NCBI GenBank assembly: GCA_033980235.1
Contig: CM067077.1
Coordinates: 8,836,602-8,900,601, forward strand
Source: Diadema setosum
Lineage: Eukaryota; Echinodermata; Echinoidea; Diadematoida; Diadematidae
Reading direction: 5' to 3'
DNA: 64,000 nucleotides
Shown here: one piece after another, positions 9,490 to 21,645 of the stretch
Layout of the letters: every line of letters starts with the position of its first letter
How positions within the stretch are numbered: position 1 is the stretch's first letter
Made by a program: the position numbers and the translations under genes
The notes under the pieces: model-generated
What the model was told of the DNA's origin: nothing
Database searches by the model: none
The model's input: the letters and a program-made list of their open reading frames with translations, nothing else

Positions 9490-12070
9490 ACAGTTTTAGG
9501 TCATGTCAGTACTCATATGGTATTTCTGCCCTTGTAATACATTCCTAATGGCACTATCGCTCTTCAAGGACATTTAAAGGGACATTCAAGATGATTTCTA
9601 TACTTTTACATGAACATCATGTTGTACATAAATCAAAAGTGCCATGTAATTAGAGATGTGGAATTTATTGTACTAAAGGAAATATTAAAACCAATACTCT
9701 CAAAAACCCAAACTATATTTCATTGAAGGAGGATAATGACATAGGAGGTTTACATATTCCAATAATGTAGTGCCAATGTATTTTAGATATCATTAGATTA
9801 ATAGTGGGATTCACATGTACACAAATTAGCGGGATAAAAATTTCAAGATTTGCATCAAGATCGAAATCTCTACATACAGTTGTATTAGCTCATGTGGACA
9901 CAAAAATCCCACCAATTATCATGATAAGCATCGCGTTGCAAATCCCAAGAAATCTTGCACTTATTTCTGAATTAATCTTTTATCTCAATAATTCTCCCCA
10001 TGGTGACCATGTGAATGCTGGACCAAAAATAATCTCAAGATTTTATATCCCATCATTCAAAGCCCACATCACATCAGCATGTGCACCACAACTCTGACGC
10101 ATAAGAACAAAGGGCAAAGAGAAGCGCACGCAGTGAAGCACACTGTGTGCATCATTTAGCAGGATATTTATGTCTGTGTTAACACTTGTAAAAATTCTCA
10201 AGCTTTGGATTGGGATTGAATCACTGTTATCCCACTATTTTTTGTCCATGTGCATGCTTGCAAAGAAAATCTCAAGATATGGATTGCCATTGATATCTTG
10301 CTATTTTGAGTGTGTGAATGTAGCTTATAATACTTGCTTAACAGTTTCACCTGTATAGAATTTATTGTATAACTTTCTACTTTTGTTCTGCTGTCTTGAG
10401 CACCCATATGATAATTTCTCTACGTGAAGCTGCTATGTCATTATCCTCACTCATTGTGATTCATAATGAATTTTGAAAACATTCACTATTGTTTGCTGAA
10501 GTTAGAATTTATTATATGAAAGTACCTTGACACCTTAAACCTTTCACCAGTATTAGTTTCCGTCAAATAATTACATGCAGCTACAAGTATTTAATAGATG
10601 TACTTTTATCATTTCTACCAAAACTAAATTACTACTGGATATGGAAAGCTATACTTATGGCCAATGGTGGCACTTTCTGCCCAAGTGCAATGAACTCTGA
10701 CCTTTAACCTCTGGTGTTTTTTACGAAAAATCAATTTGTAAAGTGTATGTTACATTCCTAAACATAAAACGGTAGCCTTGTCATGCTTATTTATAGCCAA
10801 ATGTAAAATGCAATAAATGAAACATTCTAAAAAGGATTCTCTGACTTATCCACAGTATGGTTGCATAAACTTCTGGTCTTTCAAAGATGCATGTTGATAT
10901 AGCATGTATCATTTTGACAGTTTCTCATGCTGGATAGCTTTACTATTAGCTTCTACATTCACACTTTTGCAGTGTTTGTCAATTGGTGTGGGAATAAATG
11001 TAAATAGTTTCAGCTTTTAGAATTATAATCTCTTTCACATTTTACACACATGTAGGGCCTGTATCATTACTACTTCATTTTGATTTTCTGTAGAAAAAAT
11101 ACACACACGATTAACTTTTTCATTTTATCATCAATATTAAAAGAGAATTGATATAAATAAAGTTAGAAGGGTTGTCTTGCATTCAACACGTGAAGTACAA
11201 TTTTTACATAAATTTCTGATAATGTTAACTACATTGTATGTAACTTCAGTATATAATTTTAGCACTTTTAAGTGTTTGCTAGCTTTGCAATTTTTTCTCT
11301 TGCACATCAATGCTTCTGCAGTACTTGGCAATATGTATAGTTTGTCTGACCACTCTTCATAAAGTGTTTGCATAACTTTCTGATCCGCCAAGTCACATGT
11401 ACATACTGCTATTATCACTAAAGCCTTTTCCATATTTGACAGCTTTCAGTTTCTATGATACTTTTGTAGTGCTTGTCAACTTGCATTGTAATTGTTTACA
11501 GTTTTTACTACCAGAATCATAGGTTTCAATCATTGCTGCATAAAAGTGTAAATGTGATAATCTGTTTTGCTTCTTTGCTAATCTCATTCTTTACTCTCTT
11601 TGCTTTTTATGCATTTATCACATCTTCTTTGAAACAAATCAATTTGTGATTTTCTTGTCAGTACGACTGTATGAAATTATGAAATAAGCATTCATAATAC
11701 ATCAAAGCACATACTGACAAAATGATTTTGATTGTAACATTAATTGATGTTGACAAAGATGAAGAATGATCATACAGATTAAAGATTTAAACAAAAAAAA
11801 AAACTTTAGTCTGCCTCCCTCAATCATATGCACATATCTACACTGCATATTTCTATGCATATAATGTCAAGATGATGAAAGTCTTGTGAGAGGAACAGAA
11901 TATATTCTGTAATGTTGTGCATCTGAGATACAGTCTTTGCCAGTGGCAATGACAAACCAAAGACATGTATACTGTACCTAGAGCAGAGTGACAGAAACCA
12001 ACAGTTTGATTTCTTTTTTACTGTCTTTTATTTTTCAACTATATAAATTCCACTTTCCTATGAAAAGAGA
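9490..12070. other. Noncoding stretch, no gene recognised
   Basis: AT-rich sequence with only short, unsupported open frames. The part near 10860-11450 resembles the stretches near 20800-21200 and 28480-28680 (TTTTGCAGTGTTTGTCAATT and nearby words), which suggests old duplication of downstream flanks of the gene family. Confidence 0.6.
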
Positions 12071-12200
12071 ATGTCATGCTGACAGTAATGATGAAAGTAA
12101 TCAGGATAACTATGATAACAATGATTATTGTGATGACGACAGTGATTGTGATGATGATGATGACGATCAGAATGTTCAATGTGATGATGATTAAGACTGA
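12070..12200. repeat. GAT-type microsatellite
   Basis: Impure GATGAT / GATGAC repeats. Acidic or His-rich open frames across it are artefacts of the repeat. Confidence 0.8.
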
Positions 12201-12699
12201 TGTGATGGTGATAAGTGATGTGACATGTAAAGGCAATGGAAATAGCAAGGAGAATTATAGCGGGGAAATGAATACTAAAGAAATTATACATGGAATACAT
12301 CCCCTTTCTCGATTTCAAATTCTTGCATAAAGCATTTTACTAACATTACTACGTAGCATACACATACACAGAAATGATATTGATGGCGATGAAGGAATGC
12401 GTACTTTTCATAAAAAGTTATGTTGTCAGAATTCACAGTCTGGAGCAATCTCTCTCTACAAGAAAGACAGTATACAGGCTCGACCAGAAATAGTAAAAAT
12501 CATTTATTTTTGTATCAATTTTCTGATTTTCCTTAAACTTTATTGACATCTTTCACTGTTATTTCTGCATTCACCGAATTCACATGTACTTAGAGTAAAA
12601 TTTCCTTTTAAATACTAGATACACAGACTTGGAACACATTCCCACAATCACTATAATCATATATACACTGGATTATGCTGTAAATTACTTTCCACCACC

Positions 12700-12732
12700 C
12701 CCCCCCCCACACACACACACACACATACACAC

Positions 12733-12776
<44 letters not shown>
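12700..12776. repeat. CA dinucleotide microsatellite
   Basis: A run of C followed by a long CA array with two small interruptions. Confidence 0.95.
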
Positions 12777-12777
<1 letters not shown>

Positions 12778-13155
12778 AAACACCAAATGCTAAAAATATT
12801 GAATATCCAAAGTATGATACTATTCTGTTTATCTTTAGAACAGGTATGTTGGGTACGGGTAGCCATATTGACAATGCAGTTAATCTCCCAACAGGATAGT
12901 GTCACAATCACAGTCATATTCATACTGCACCACAGAGAAAAAAAAATAACAAAGCAAAACAAAACAAGGAAAGAAAGCAAAATGACCCATATTTTTAATA
13001 GGAGATGCAATGAACGTTTACTGAGGGAAATGTCAGCTCACAACATCGGAGTTCCCCCTGTCTAGCATTCAATAATGGCCTTTGACTTCCGGGAGACTCT
13101 GCTCAGTCGTCCAGTGATGCCAAGACTACACACTTGAGTACATTGGACTCTTTAA

Positions 13156-13542
13156 AGGGATTGTATAGTTTTGGTTGAGACCTATTTCAGGTTTCTAACA
13201 TTTTTTGGAGAGATAATGAGAAACCTCTTATGAAATATGAAAGAGCAGGTAATTCTATGAGGAATTCAATGTTTATTTGATGAAAATTGGTTTTGAAATG
13301 GCTGAGATAGATCTATCCAAAAAAGAGTGATTCTAATAACGTGTGGGACCCACACTTCATTACGATCACTTTGTTTTACTCTGTTTTTGGATGTTTCAGT
13401 CATTCCAAACCCAATTTTCATCAAATAAAGTTTGAATTCCTCTTAAAATGGTATGCTCTGTACTATATCATAAGTGTTTTCTTGGTGTCTCGCAAAAAGT
13501 TAAAAGTCCAATTCTCATCTCCACCAATACTGTACCATCCCT
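13156..13542. mobile_element. Palindromic TTAA-flanked MITE, copy 1
   Basis: Two inverted arms of about 180 bp, starting AGGGATTGTATAG and ending GTACCATCCCT, with TTAA on each side (13152-13155 and 13543-13546). The arms share TTTGATGAAAATTGGTTTTG and its complement. The TTAA target suggests a piggyBac-type mobilising transposase, by inference only. The second copy is at 20122-20504. Confidence 0.8.
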
Positions 13543-13631
13543 TTAACCTAAATGTTGTATATTGCAGACACAGAGTGTGTTTGTCACACACTGCTCTTGT
13601 TTGCTGATTGCTGTTGCAACTGCACTTCTCA

Positions 13632-13783
13632 GCCAATCACAGCCTGGCTGACCTGCCAGATAACGTGCTGTTCCTCGGGTCTCATCTGCCTTATATACCT
13701 CTCTTTTCATCTGAATTTCTATGGGTACTTGGTCAACTGTATCCATACTCATCTAGTGAAGCTTTCAAGTCTTGAAGCTTACA
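13632..13783 (+). promoter_or_regulatory. Candidate promoter and noncoding first exon for gene B
   Basis: CCAAT near 13634 lies about 58 bp before TATATA (13692-13697). About 90 bp further is a strong donor, ACA|GTAAGTAT, with GT at 13784-13785. A transcript starting near 13722 would have a leader exon of about 60 nt, which could splice to the acceptor at 17701 before the coding exon of gene B. Nothing shows that these parts work together. A competing TATAAAAAAG lies at 17532. Confidence 0.3.
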
Positions 13784-13839
13784 GTAAGTATACAGCCTGT
13801 TTGACAGTGACTAAAAGTTTCATCAACAATACTTTCTAG

Positions 13840-15120
13840 AATTAAAGCCCTTGAGCATTAGAAAAGGCTGTCTCTTAAGTTAGTATGATCTCTTACAATT
13901 CTGACACTCAAATAATTATTGTATCAACAATGTCCTTTCTTAAGATTCTTTTCACCATATCAAATGAAAATTAATAATGGACAAATGAATGAATAGGAAA
14001 TTTCAAGAAAGGCTTTGTCACAGGTAGAGGCCAAAATTGGCTTTATTTTGTTATAAAATATATCATCTTCCAAGGGGAAAGTGTTATTGGCAGTGCAACT
14101 TTGCAACAGAAGGTTTCTATGCAGATGTAACACACTCCTATTATTGAGACCACCTGATAGTGATGCAGAAACCCTTCGCAAAAGTTCCCTCTTGCTTGGG
14201 GGTTAGAATCTATTGAAGACATGATAATTAACTATTCATTCTCGGCACAGAGCTCAATGCGCAGGTCAGTTTGTCGATGGACTTGATGTATGTTCTGTTA
14301 TTGGTGTAGGCATTTTGTGCATTATACAGCTTATACCCAGTAAAGCTCGTTGGTATGTGCCCCGCCCTAGGTGATATGTTAGTCAAGTTTTAGTATTCTG
14401 CTCTTTGCTTTCATTAAAACATGTAACCTTGTAAACGTTCAGGAAGAAACTTAAAATGAGGTTCTGGAAGAATGTTTGCTCGGGGGTTCTTTCTATTCAA
14501 TAAAATTTGATTTTCAGGACTGAGGCTGCTCTTCCTTGAAGCGGAGGGAGTCAGCCAAATTCACTGTGAAGACAGGAACCTCACGGCCATAACAGCTCTC
14601 TCATCACTCTGATCAACGGTCAAGCTGTTCTTCACTTCCAAAGTGGTGCTCCAGTGACACTTCATCAAAGCTGAAATTATCTGCAGCGTTATAGCTTACA
14701 TCCATTGAAGGTATTTACAGCATCCGTAACTAGGTTTTGGTGTGTTTGGGTGTTCATGCATGCACGCATAAATGCAGTCCATGAGTATCATAAAAATCAT
14801 TATACTAGAGGATATAGTGTGCAAGCACTGTGCGCTGTGCAGCAGTTTCAGATGAAAATATAGTAAGATATCAAATAGCATTAGGACCTCCCACATCACC
14901 TCACTCCGGAAATCCAGACGAGAAACAATTGTACTACTGTAACTTTTTTTTAATTAGCCTAATAAACCAGACATGGATGAACAAATATCTCACATATTAC
15001 CTACAACATGCTAGAGCTACAATGAGCAACCAACCTACAGACTGGTTCTGAACGTTACATGTAGATGGAGTAAAACTCTTTATCACTCATTGGCTTTTGA
15101 TACCTGTACTGTATGCTGGC
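13840..15120. other. Noncoding stretch, no gene recognised
   Basis: No coding frame with recognisable content. A TTGATTTTCAG acceptor-like motif at about 14508-14518 precedes a moderately GC-rich patch (to about 14700), but I see no matching reading frame. Confidence 0.5.
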
Positions 15121-15155
15121 TTTTGTGGTAATGATAATGATAATGACAATACATA

Positions 15156-15545
15156 CTGTATACGCTATATATTTCGCGTGGATTTTATTTTCGCGAATTT
15201 CGCGAGTCGGGAGCTATTCGCGAAATTAACAACACGCGAAAATATTACCTTTCAAAATGAATCCCTTGCCTTGCCGATACGATCATTTTACGGCTTACCG
15301 AATAGACCATACTGGCTAAGCTTGTTTACATACATAGAGCATGTCCACGTCTAACTACTAGAATCTCTAGTATACACAGCCCAGTCGCTGTGGTAGCATT
15401 CGTTGCTAGTAAGTTGAAATTTCACACTTTCTTTGCCACTTCATATTTTCTCTGTTCCCCCAATCGCGAATTTAACCACTCGCGAAAATGTGTGACATCG
15501 ACAATTCGCGAAAATTTATGTACGCGAAAATTATAGCATATACAG
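15156..15545. mobile_element. CTGTATA-ended, CGCGAAA-rich MITE
   Basis: The left end CTGTATACGCTATA and right end TATAGCATATACAG are inverted, and TA flanks both (15154-15155, 15546-15547). The interior has repeated TTCGCG / CGCGAAA words. The ends resemble the elements at 7726-8293 and 37481-37691, so the three are one family. The TA target suggests Tc1/mariner-like mobilisation. Confidence 0.8.
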
Positions 15546-15549
15546 TAGT

Positions 15550-16940
15550 CTTTTTTATATCCCATTTCATATAAAACTAATCAATGGGCTTTACATCAAA
15601 AATTTGTCCCAGTGATAAAATCAAAAAGAGTATTCAAACTTTTTCAAATTCTTTTTTGATTATCAAAACCGCGAGGGTGACAAGCGCAGAGGGTGCAAAA
15701 GCTGTGATAAGTATCTAGGAGCAGAATTGTGTGGGCAATGAAAAACCAACAAGCATACTTTATATCTCATAGGTTCTCTTGTCCACAAGCAACGAATGTA
15801 ATTGTTTGGGTAGCGGAGATAAGTGGTGGTTTATGGTTGCAAATTTTTGTTCTTGCAAAGGGCTCATGTACTTGATCAACTGAAAATGGAAGGGCATGTG
15901 AAATTGTTCCACAAGTTCTCATTTGTAAATTATCAACACTTGCAAAAAATGTATGTTAAACACATTAGCCAACAAAATACATTAAAATATATCTGCTTTG
16001 TGTGCAACAACTGATGGCTGGCATAGAGCAGAAGGTCCTTTCTAGCTCTGCGGTTTTATTAGGTAATCAAATATTTTGATATTATTCATCCATCAATTCC
16101 TTCTGGGATTAAATGAATACAAAAAGAAATAGAGCCCACATGCTGAAAACACATTGCATAAACGCATTGTAAACACACATTCACTGTACATCATATCATG
16201 ATACCCATGCCAAGAAATAAATCGCACAAATATATCCTGTATTGTTATTGAAAGGGCCGGGTAGACATGAGGTAAAAAATAAACCCATGGGCCTCCTCTC
16301 AAATATCATACCATGACTATCAATAATGCCTGTAACAAAGTTTTTTTCTTTTTGTTTGTTTTGTCTTTCTCTTTCTGAGCACACAGGGCAAAAAGGCCCA
16401 AGTGCAATACAAATCTAACTACTATAAAGCATGTCGTTAATATGTTAAAAGATCTTGTAGCATGAGAATTCATGGGGTGGGAAGGCTGCCAAAAAAATCC
16501 CCACAACCAATCATGCACAGCTTCATCACTGAACAGGTACACAGACAGCTAACAATCTCAACTTGAGTCGACCATATTTACATAGACCTGCTTTGATGCA
16601 TGTATTCACTGACATGTGGCTATGGCTGACGGACACTGTTCCTGGTTTTGGAATGTACTGTGATGTGGTGGGTAGTGGTTAAAGACCAACCTTATCAGAC
16701 CATCCATGTCCCCCACACTATTTGGTCTTACATGTGACTTAGCTTCACTACATGTAGGCGGCTTCACAGCTTGTTCATGGTCACAATCTTGATGGAAGAT
16801 TATGCACAAAGTAATCAAACCTATTTCCAGAGAGCTTAAATATGACAATATAATTGTGATCTCAAGATGTACCACTTTGTAAAGGTAACAAAAGAAAAAA
16901 AGCATGCTGGTAAGACAGTGCAAGGACAGAATATTTCACT
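15550..16940. other. Noncoding stretch, no gene recognised
   Basis: Only short open frames with no conserved content. No RNA gene recognised. Confidence 0.5.
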
Positions 16941-16945
16941 AATAT

Positions 16946-17300
16946 ACCGGGTGTCCAAAAAAAGCAGAACAGTGGATTTTTGATACGTACCTTGTGTTCT
17001 AAAAGTTACATATTTTTTTAGACTTCATTAGAAAGAGCATCTTCTGCAGTTCACAAAATGATACAAAAATTATCAAATTTTTTCAAGACTTTTTATTCTA
17101 CGCCTAATTCTGCAACTGCAGTTATTTTCAAATTTCACTGGATTTTTGCGATGCATGAGCATAGAATTTGGGTGCGATACGCATTCCATAAGGCATATTA
17201 CGTAAGCCTGTTGATCCATGTCAACAAAAGATACAGCTTTCACATCGGGCGCGCGCATACTCACAGAGACACACACAAACTGTTTTTTCCTGGCCCGCGC
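16946..17300. repeat. Possible end of a CCGGGTGTCC-type element
   Basis: TACCGGGTGTCCAAAAAAAG at 16946 has the look of a transposon terminus seen widely in invertebrates. I did not find a matching inverted end, so the right boundary is a guess. Confidence 0.35.
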
Positions 17301-17531
17301 TCAATGTGAATATGTAAAATAATGTAATTTATATACACGAACAATACAAAAATGTATCTGACCAGCCTTGACCTCCACAGCAGAATTTGGTGAAAAAACA
17401 AAAAACAAACAAATATTCACAGGAAAACTGCCCCAAAGGCTCTATAAGTTCCTAGCAATACTCGGGTATCGCAATCCTTGGGTGTCACGCCCTCATACGC
17501 CTTGTCTTGTACAATGAATCATCGCTAGGAG

Positions 17532-17540
17532 TATAAAAAA
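17532..17540 (+). promoter_or_regulatory. Alternative TATA-like motif close to gene B
   Basis: TATAAAAAAG about 170 bp before the splice acceptor of gene B, followed by TTGTAAGC (GT near 17578), a possible donor. This would make a much shorter 5' UTR intron (about 124 nt) than the candidate promoter at 13.7 kb. Confidence 0.3.
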
Positions 17541-17701
17541 GTCCAGAAACTAGACTACATGTAACTGATGCACTGTTGTAAGCAGGCTTTACCGAAGAAT
17601 AATGAATTGATGAAAGCAATGAATATCTTAATATGATACTCTTTGTTCATCTAATAATGATAGTTAATGTTTGATGATAAAATGTGTTCATCTCTCAACA
17701 G

Positions 17702-18560
17702 GATAACATCTCGCTGTATTAAAAATGGATTACAGCACAAGGCATTTTTTCCTTGCACTGGTGACAGCACTGAAGATGTGCTTCAGCAACAGTCTGGCTG
17801 TAGAAGTCTACAAGTTCTACGAAGGGAGAAACGTGTCACTGGAGTTCCATCAACCTCTGTCAAGTGACTCCAACTTTGAATTAAAGGTTTACTTTGTTCA
17901 ACACCATGATGCTTGCAATTTCTTCAAAAACGGGTCAATAGTCCGAGGTTGCCTTACGCCTCAGCAAAGCAGACGTTTCTCCATTGAAAGCAAAAGAATG
18001 TCAACTAACTTGACAGTGACTCTCATTATATACAATATTAGTATGACAGATAGCCAAAGATACCTACTTAGTGTGCTAAGCGACAAAAATGGTAAACGCG
18101 ATGTTGACCATCACTTGGCCTACATTAATGTTCAACGTCCACCAGGTCTAGCAGAGTGTTCATATGCACAGCAACTGATTGGAAGACATCAGGATCTTGT
18201 TCCCAGTTTGTATATCACCCTCCAGAATGTACAACCCATGTGTCTGAGAATTCCCAAAACCCTACCAGCAGCCAAACAACTCCAATTACTGTTGGGCCCC
18301 AAACAGCCACTCAAATAAACTCTTCAGAAAATATCAAAGTCCCAACACAAACAGCTTCAAATTCAGAGTATGTTGCATTGGTGATATTACTCCCTATATC
18401 TCTGGTTGTCATTTACTTATTTTGTTATAATAGGCAAATCAAGCATAGTGTACATGTTTTGATGGCTGCCCCTGACGAGCCCCAATCTAACAAATATGCA
18501 CCACATACTTTGCAGTACTCTGATATCTATTTGTACTTTAAATACAGGACACAACATTAA
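17702..18560 (+). pseudogene. Gene B: rearranged family copy, one Ig-like domain, frameshifted
   Basis: The acceptor TCTCTCAACAG (AG 17700-17701) precedes ATG 17725. The signal peptide and first Ig-like domain are intact to about residue 145 (RRFSIESK, NLTVTLII, TDSQRYLLS). Compared with gene A, 195 nt are missing; the sequence joins at a shared TGT (18157-18159), removing most of the second domain. A net +2 shift follows, so the frame from 17725 ends at 18318. The original stalk and membrane frame continues from 18156 to 18560: stalk (VSENSQNPTSSQ), hydrophobic helix (ALVILLPISLVVIY) and a longer tail with LQYSDI. Only about 14 codons of the tail's end lie near or within the adjoining MITE. 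It is a pseudogene, or a gene for a truncated secreted protein of 197 residues. Confidence 0.75.
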
Positions 18561-18788
18561 CAGTGGCGCCCCACTGGCCACTAAAAACTGATGACAGGCC
18601 ACCAAATTTCCAAAAAGACTATCTTCTGGGTGGCCTGATCGGGCATCTATGATTCAAAGTGGATTGCTATGTTTAGATTCATTTTGTGCCTTTGCATTTC
18701 TTTTGCAGGCCACCAAAATTTCATATTTAACGATTTTAGTAGCCCGAATGGGCTTTCGGAGAAAAAAAAAAGTTAGTGTTGAGCCCTG
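18545..18788. mobile_element. 244-bp MITE with CAGG...CCTG ends
   Basis: Left end CAGGACACAACATTAAC and right end GTTAGTGTTGAGCCCTG are inverted with mismatches. AAATA flanks it at 18540-18544 and 18789-18793. The interior repeats the word GGCCACCAAA. It lies on the last codons of the displaced reading frame of gene B. Confidence 0.65.
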
Positions 18789-19089
18789 AAATAACAAGAA
18801 TGTATAAAGTCAGCCCATGTACATATATACGCTACATGACTGACAAACCTGACAAACTTAAGAATTTAATCTATTATGCATGGCTAAAATAGAGGATCTA
18901 ATAGAGGATTCTCTCTGGAATTCTCTACCTGCCTATGTACATCTAGCCATTTCCGTTAATCAGTTTACGACTCTGCTGAAAACTTCTCTTTTTTATTATA
19001 GTAGATAGTTCTTTGGAATGGTCCAGTTGTGGGTCGGTAAATAAAGGTGCACACTGACTTTGATTTTCAGTACTTATTTATTACATTTA

Positions 19090-19400
19090 TACACTGTATC
19101 TATTTTTTTTCTGTATGTGTATGTGTGTGTGTGTGTGTATTTTTGTATTTGTATTTTTGTATATTTGGACTAAATATCAATTTCCAGTAAACTGTGTGCT
19201 TAGAAACGTCTGTATTAAGTGTCTTATAAATATATTGTATTATAATTATTATCATCATTGTTATTATTATAATTATTATTACTATTTTTATCATCATTGG
19301 TATTATCATTATTATTACTACTATTATTACTATTACTATTACTACTATTCAAACAGAACAGAATTGATACTAACCTGGTCAATCATGAATAAAGCTTATT
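19090..19400. repeat. GT and TTA/ATT microsatellites with a SINE-like tail
   Basis: A short GT array (19115-19140) is followed by a sequence containing GTGCTTAGAAACGTCTGTAT and TCTTATAAATAT, then a long ATT/ACT array. The words before the array resemble those at 57129-57165, also followed by an ATT array, so both look like 3' ends of one retroposon family. Confidence 0.55.
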
Positions 19401-20100
19401 AAAAAAAGATATTATTTTTTAATAAGTTTTATAAACTATCATTTCTCTCCCAGTTTTAGTTTCCAAACTTGAATTTCAGTAAGTAAACTTTTTGCTTCAG
19501 ACTTGGCACAAAATAGTGACATTGTCCAATAACATGCAGCACAGTTCAGTTACATAGCAGACACCTTTCAAGGTATTCTATCTCTACTTTCAATGCAGCC
19601 CTGTATCAAATCATTTTGTATACTTCTCTTCAAATGTGTTCATGTCTGTCCTACAGCTTTGTGAAATGTCCTGCAATGATTCCCTATCAAAAGTAAAGCG
19701 CTAATTTAGTCTATCTTTGTCTTTTCTAATTTCAAAAATGTAGATTACCTTTTGCTCTTGTTTGATTTAATTCATTGTACATACCATCTAAAATATAACG
19801 TCATATAGGTAAAAGCAGGATACAAAAAACCAATAAATCATGGTCTATGTAAAGTAAACATACTGATATGTATCATGTAGTGTTTTATATCAGTCTGTGA
19901 AATTCTGTTAATTGTTAATTTTATAAAGTGAGATATTTGTTCGTGTTAACATTACAGTACAAAAATTGTTATTGTTTTAAGATTTCTTGATTTCCTAAGT
20001 TGTCATGTTCACATTTAAAAGACTCATGTACTATATGGCTATAACTGAAAGAAAACACACAAAACCATCAGTAGATCTGTCTCTGTAACCCACTGGTGCA
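19400..20100. other. Noncoding stretch, nothing recognised
   Basis: AT-rich, no supported open frame or RNA gene. Confidence 0.5.
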
Positions 20101-20121
20101 ATGGGATACAATTGTATTTAA

Positions 20122-20504
20122 AGGGATCGTATAGTTTTGGTTGAGACCTAATTTCAGGTTTCTAACATTTTTTTGGTGAGATAATGAGAAACCTCTTATG
20201 AAATATGAAAGAGCATGTAATTCTATGAGGAATTCAACGTTTATTTGATGAAAATTGGTTTTGAAATGGCTGAGATATCCAAAAAAGAGCGGTTCTAATA
20301 AAGTGTGGGACCCACAATTTATCACGATCGCTGTGTTTTACTTTATTTTTGGATGTCTCAGCCATTCCAAACCCGATTTTCATCAAAGAAGCTTTGAATT
20401 CCTCCTAAAATGGTATGTTCTGTACTATTTCATAAATGTTTTCTTGGTATCTCGCAAAAAGTTAAAAGCCCAATTCTCATCTCCACCAATACTGTACTAT
20501 CCCT
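20122..20504. mobile_element. Palindromic TTAA-flanked MITE, copy 2
   Basis: It starts AGGGATCGTATAG and ends GTACTATCCCT, with TTAA at 20118-20121 and 20505-20508. By eye it is about 92% identical to the copy at 13156-13542 and also palindromic around the centre. Open frames across it are inverted copies of each other and not genes. Confidence 0.8.
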
Positions 20505-20634
20505 TTAACAGGTGAACCACTGTTTCACTAATGTGTCAAGTTAGCCTTCACTGTCAGGGATAGAAATTATATGAATTGCTAAAGAATTTTTTTACAGCAT
20601 CAATGAAGCACAATAATTATAAAGAAACAAAGAC

Positions 20635-20796
20635 ATAGCAAAGAAGGGTGATCTTGCCTTTCCACAAGTAGGAGATATGTTTAAATAAATTTAAGATCCT
20701 TTAACTTGCATAGATATAGTAAAGAAGGGTGATCTTGCCTTTCCACAAGTAGGAAAAAATGTTTGAATAAATTTCAGCTCCTTTAAATTGCATATA
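20635..20796. repeat. 81-bp tandem duplication
   Basis: The block with AAGAAGGGTGATCTTGCC and TTTCCACAAGTAGGA occurs twice in direct orientation, 81 bp apart, with few differences. Sequence just after it resembles 28480-28590. Confidence 0.85.
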
Positions 20797-21199
20797 GATG
20801 ATCATTTTGCTCGTCTTTCATAGAATATAAGTTTAGAATTTTAAATAGCTGATTGATGTTGATGCATTTGCTGTGTTAGTCATTTGTGCTCTTAGAGTAA
20901 ACAGTTTCAGCTACCAGAATCATCATTCTTTTATGTCTGGATTGTAGCTGCTCTATTTTGATTTCCTGATTTTGTTCTAATTGAAAATACAATACACAAA
21001 CAAGGATTGGCTTGCTTCAACCACATGAGGTAAAATGTTTGCATGCAATATCTGATCCTCAATATTACATGTGTATATATCTTTAAACATATGATTTTAA
21101 TAACTTGTCATTTTTTATTGATATGGAGCTATTTGATGCCTTTCATGATTATTTTGCAGTGTTTGTCAATTTGTGTTGTAGATTTGTGTGTAATTTGAG

Positions 21200-21645
21200 T
21201 TACATTTGAACTCCTGTTCATCCTTACAAGAGAGCCGCCATGTGTTTGTTAATGTGCGTCCGTACGTGTGCATGTATGTGTGTATTACTCTGTCTGTCTT
21301 CTCTTTTTTTTTTTGCTACCGCTTAGGGAAATTCTTGTTGCTGTTGTTGTTTTTTGCAATTATATTTTTTTTTCTCTATGAGGGGACTGCATTCTACAAG
21401 CTCTGCTTTTTAGCAGTCCCCTCCATTCCCAGCAATATTGTTTATGCATTTACCACAGTGACGTAACAGTTATTTGTATCTCTGTTGATAATTTACCTGT
21501 ATCTATTTTACAATGTTATTCTGTTCATCGCATTGTGGTATTAATTTCATGACGTCTGTGCATATGAGCGTTTCTTTGTATATATTTTTTATTTTTTGTT
21601 TGTTGGAAGTGAAATAAATGAACTTGAACTTGAACTTGAACCCTG
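21200..21645 (+). mobile_element. 3' end of a non-LTR retrotransposon, probable
   Basis: A noncoding stretch ends in AATAAATGAACTTGAACTTG, a short tandem tail of the kind left by LINE-type retroposition. No reverse transcriptase frame is present, so it would be 5'-truncated. The left boundary is approximate. Confidence 0.5.

Noticed and set aside
12608..13010. Cys/Val-rich open frames on the - strand
   Set aside because: Produced by the CA microsatellite.
13341..13607. Open frames in the palindromes at 13.3 kb and 20.3 kb
   Set aside because: They are inverted copies of MITE arms, not proteins.
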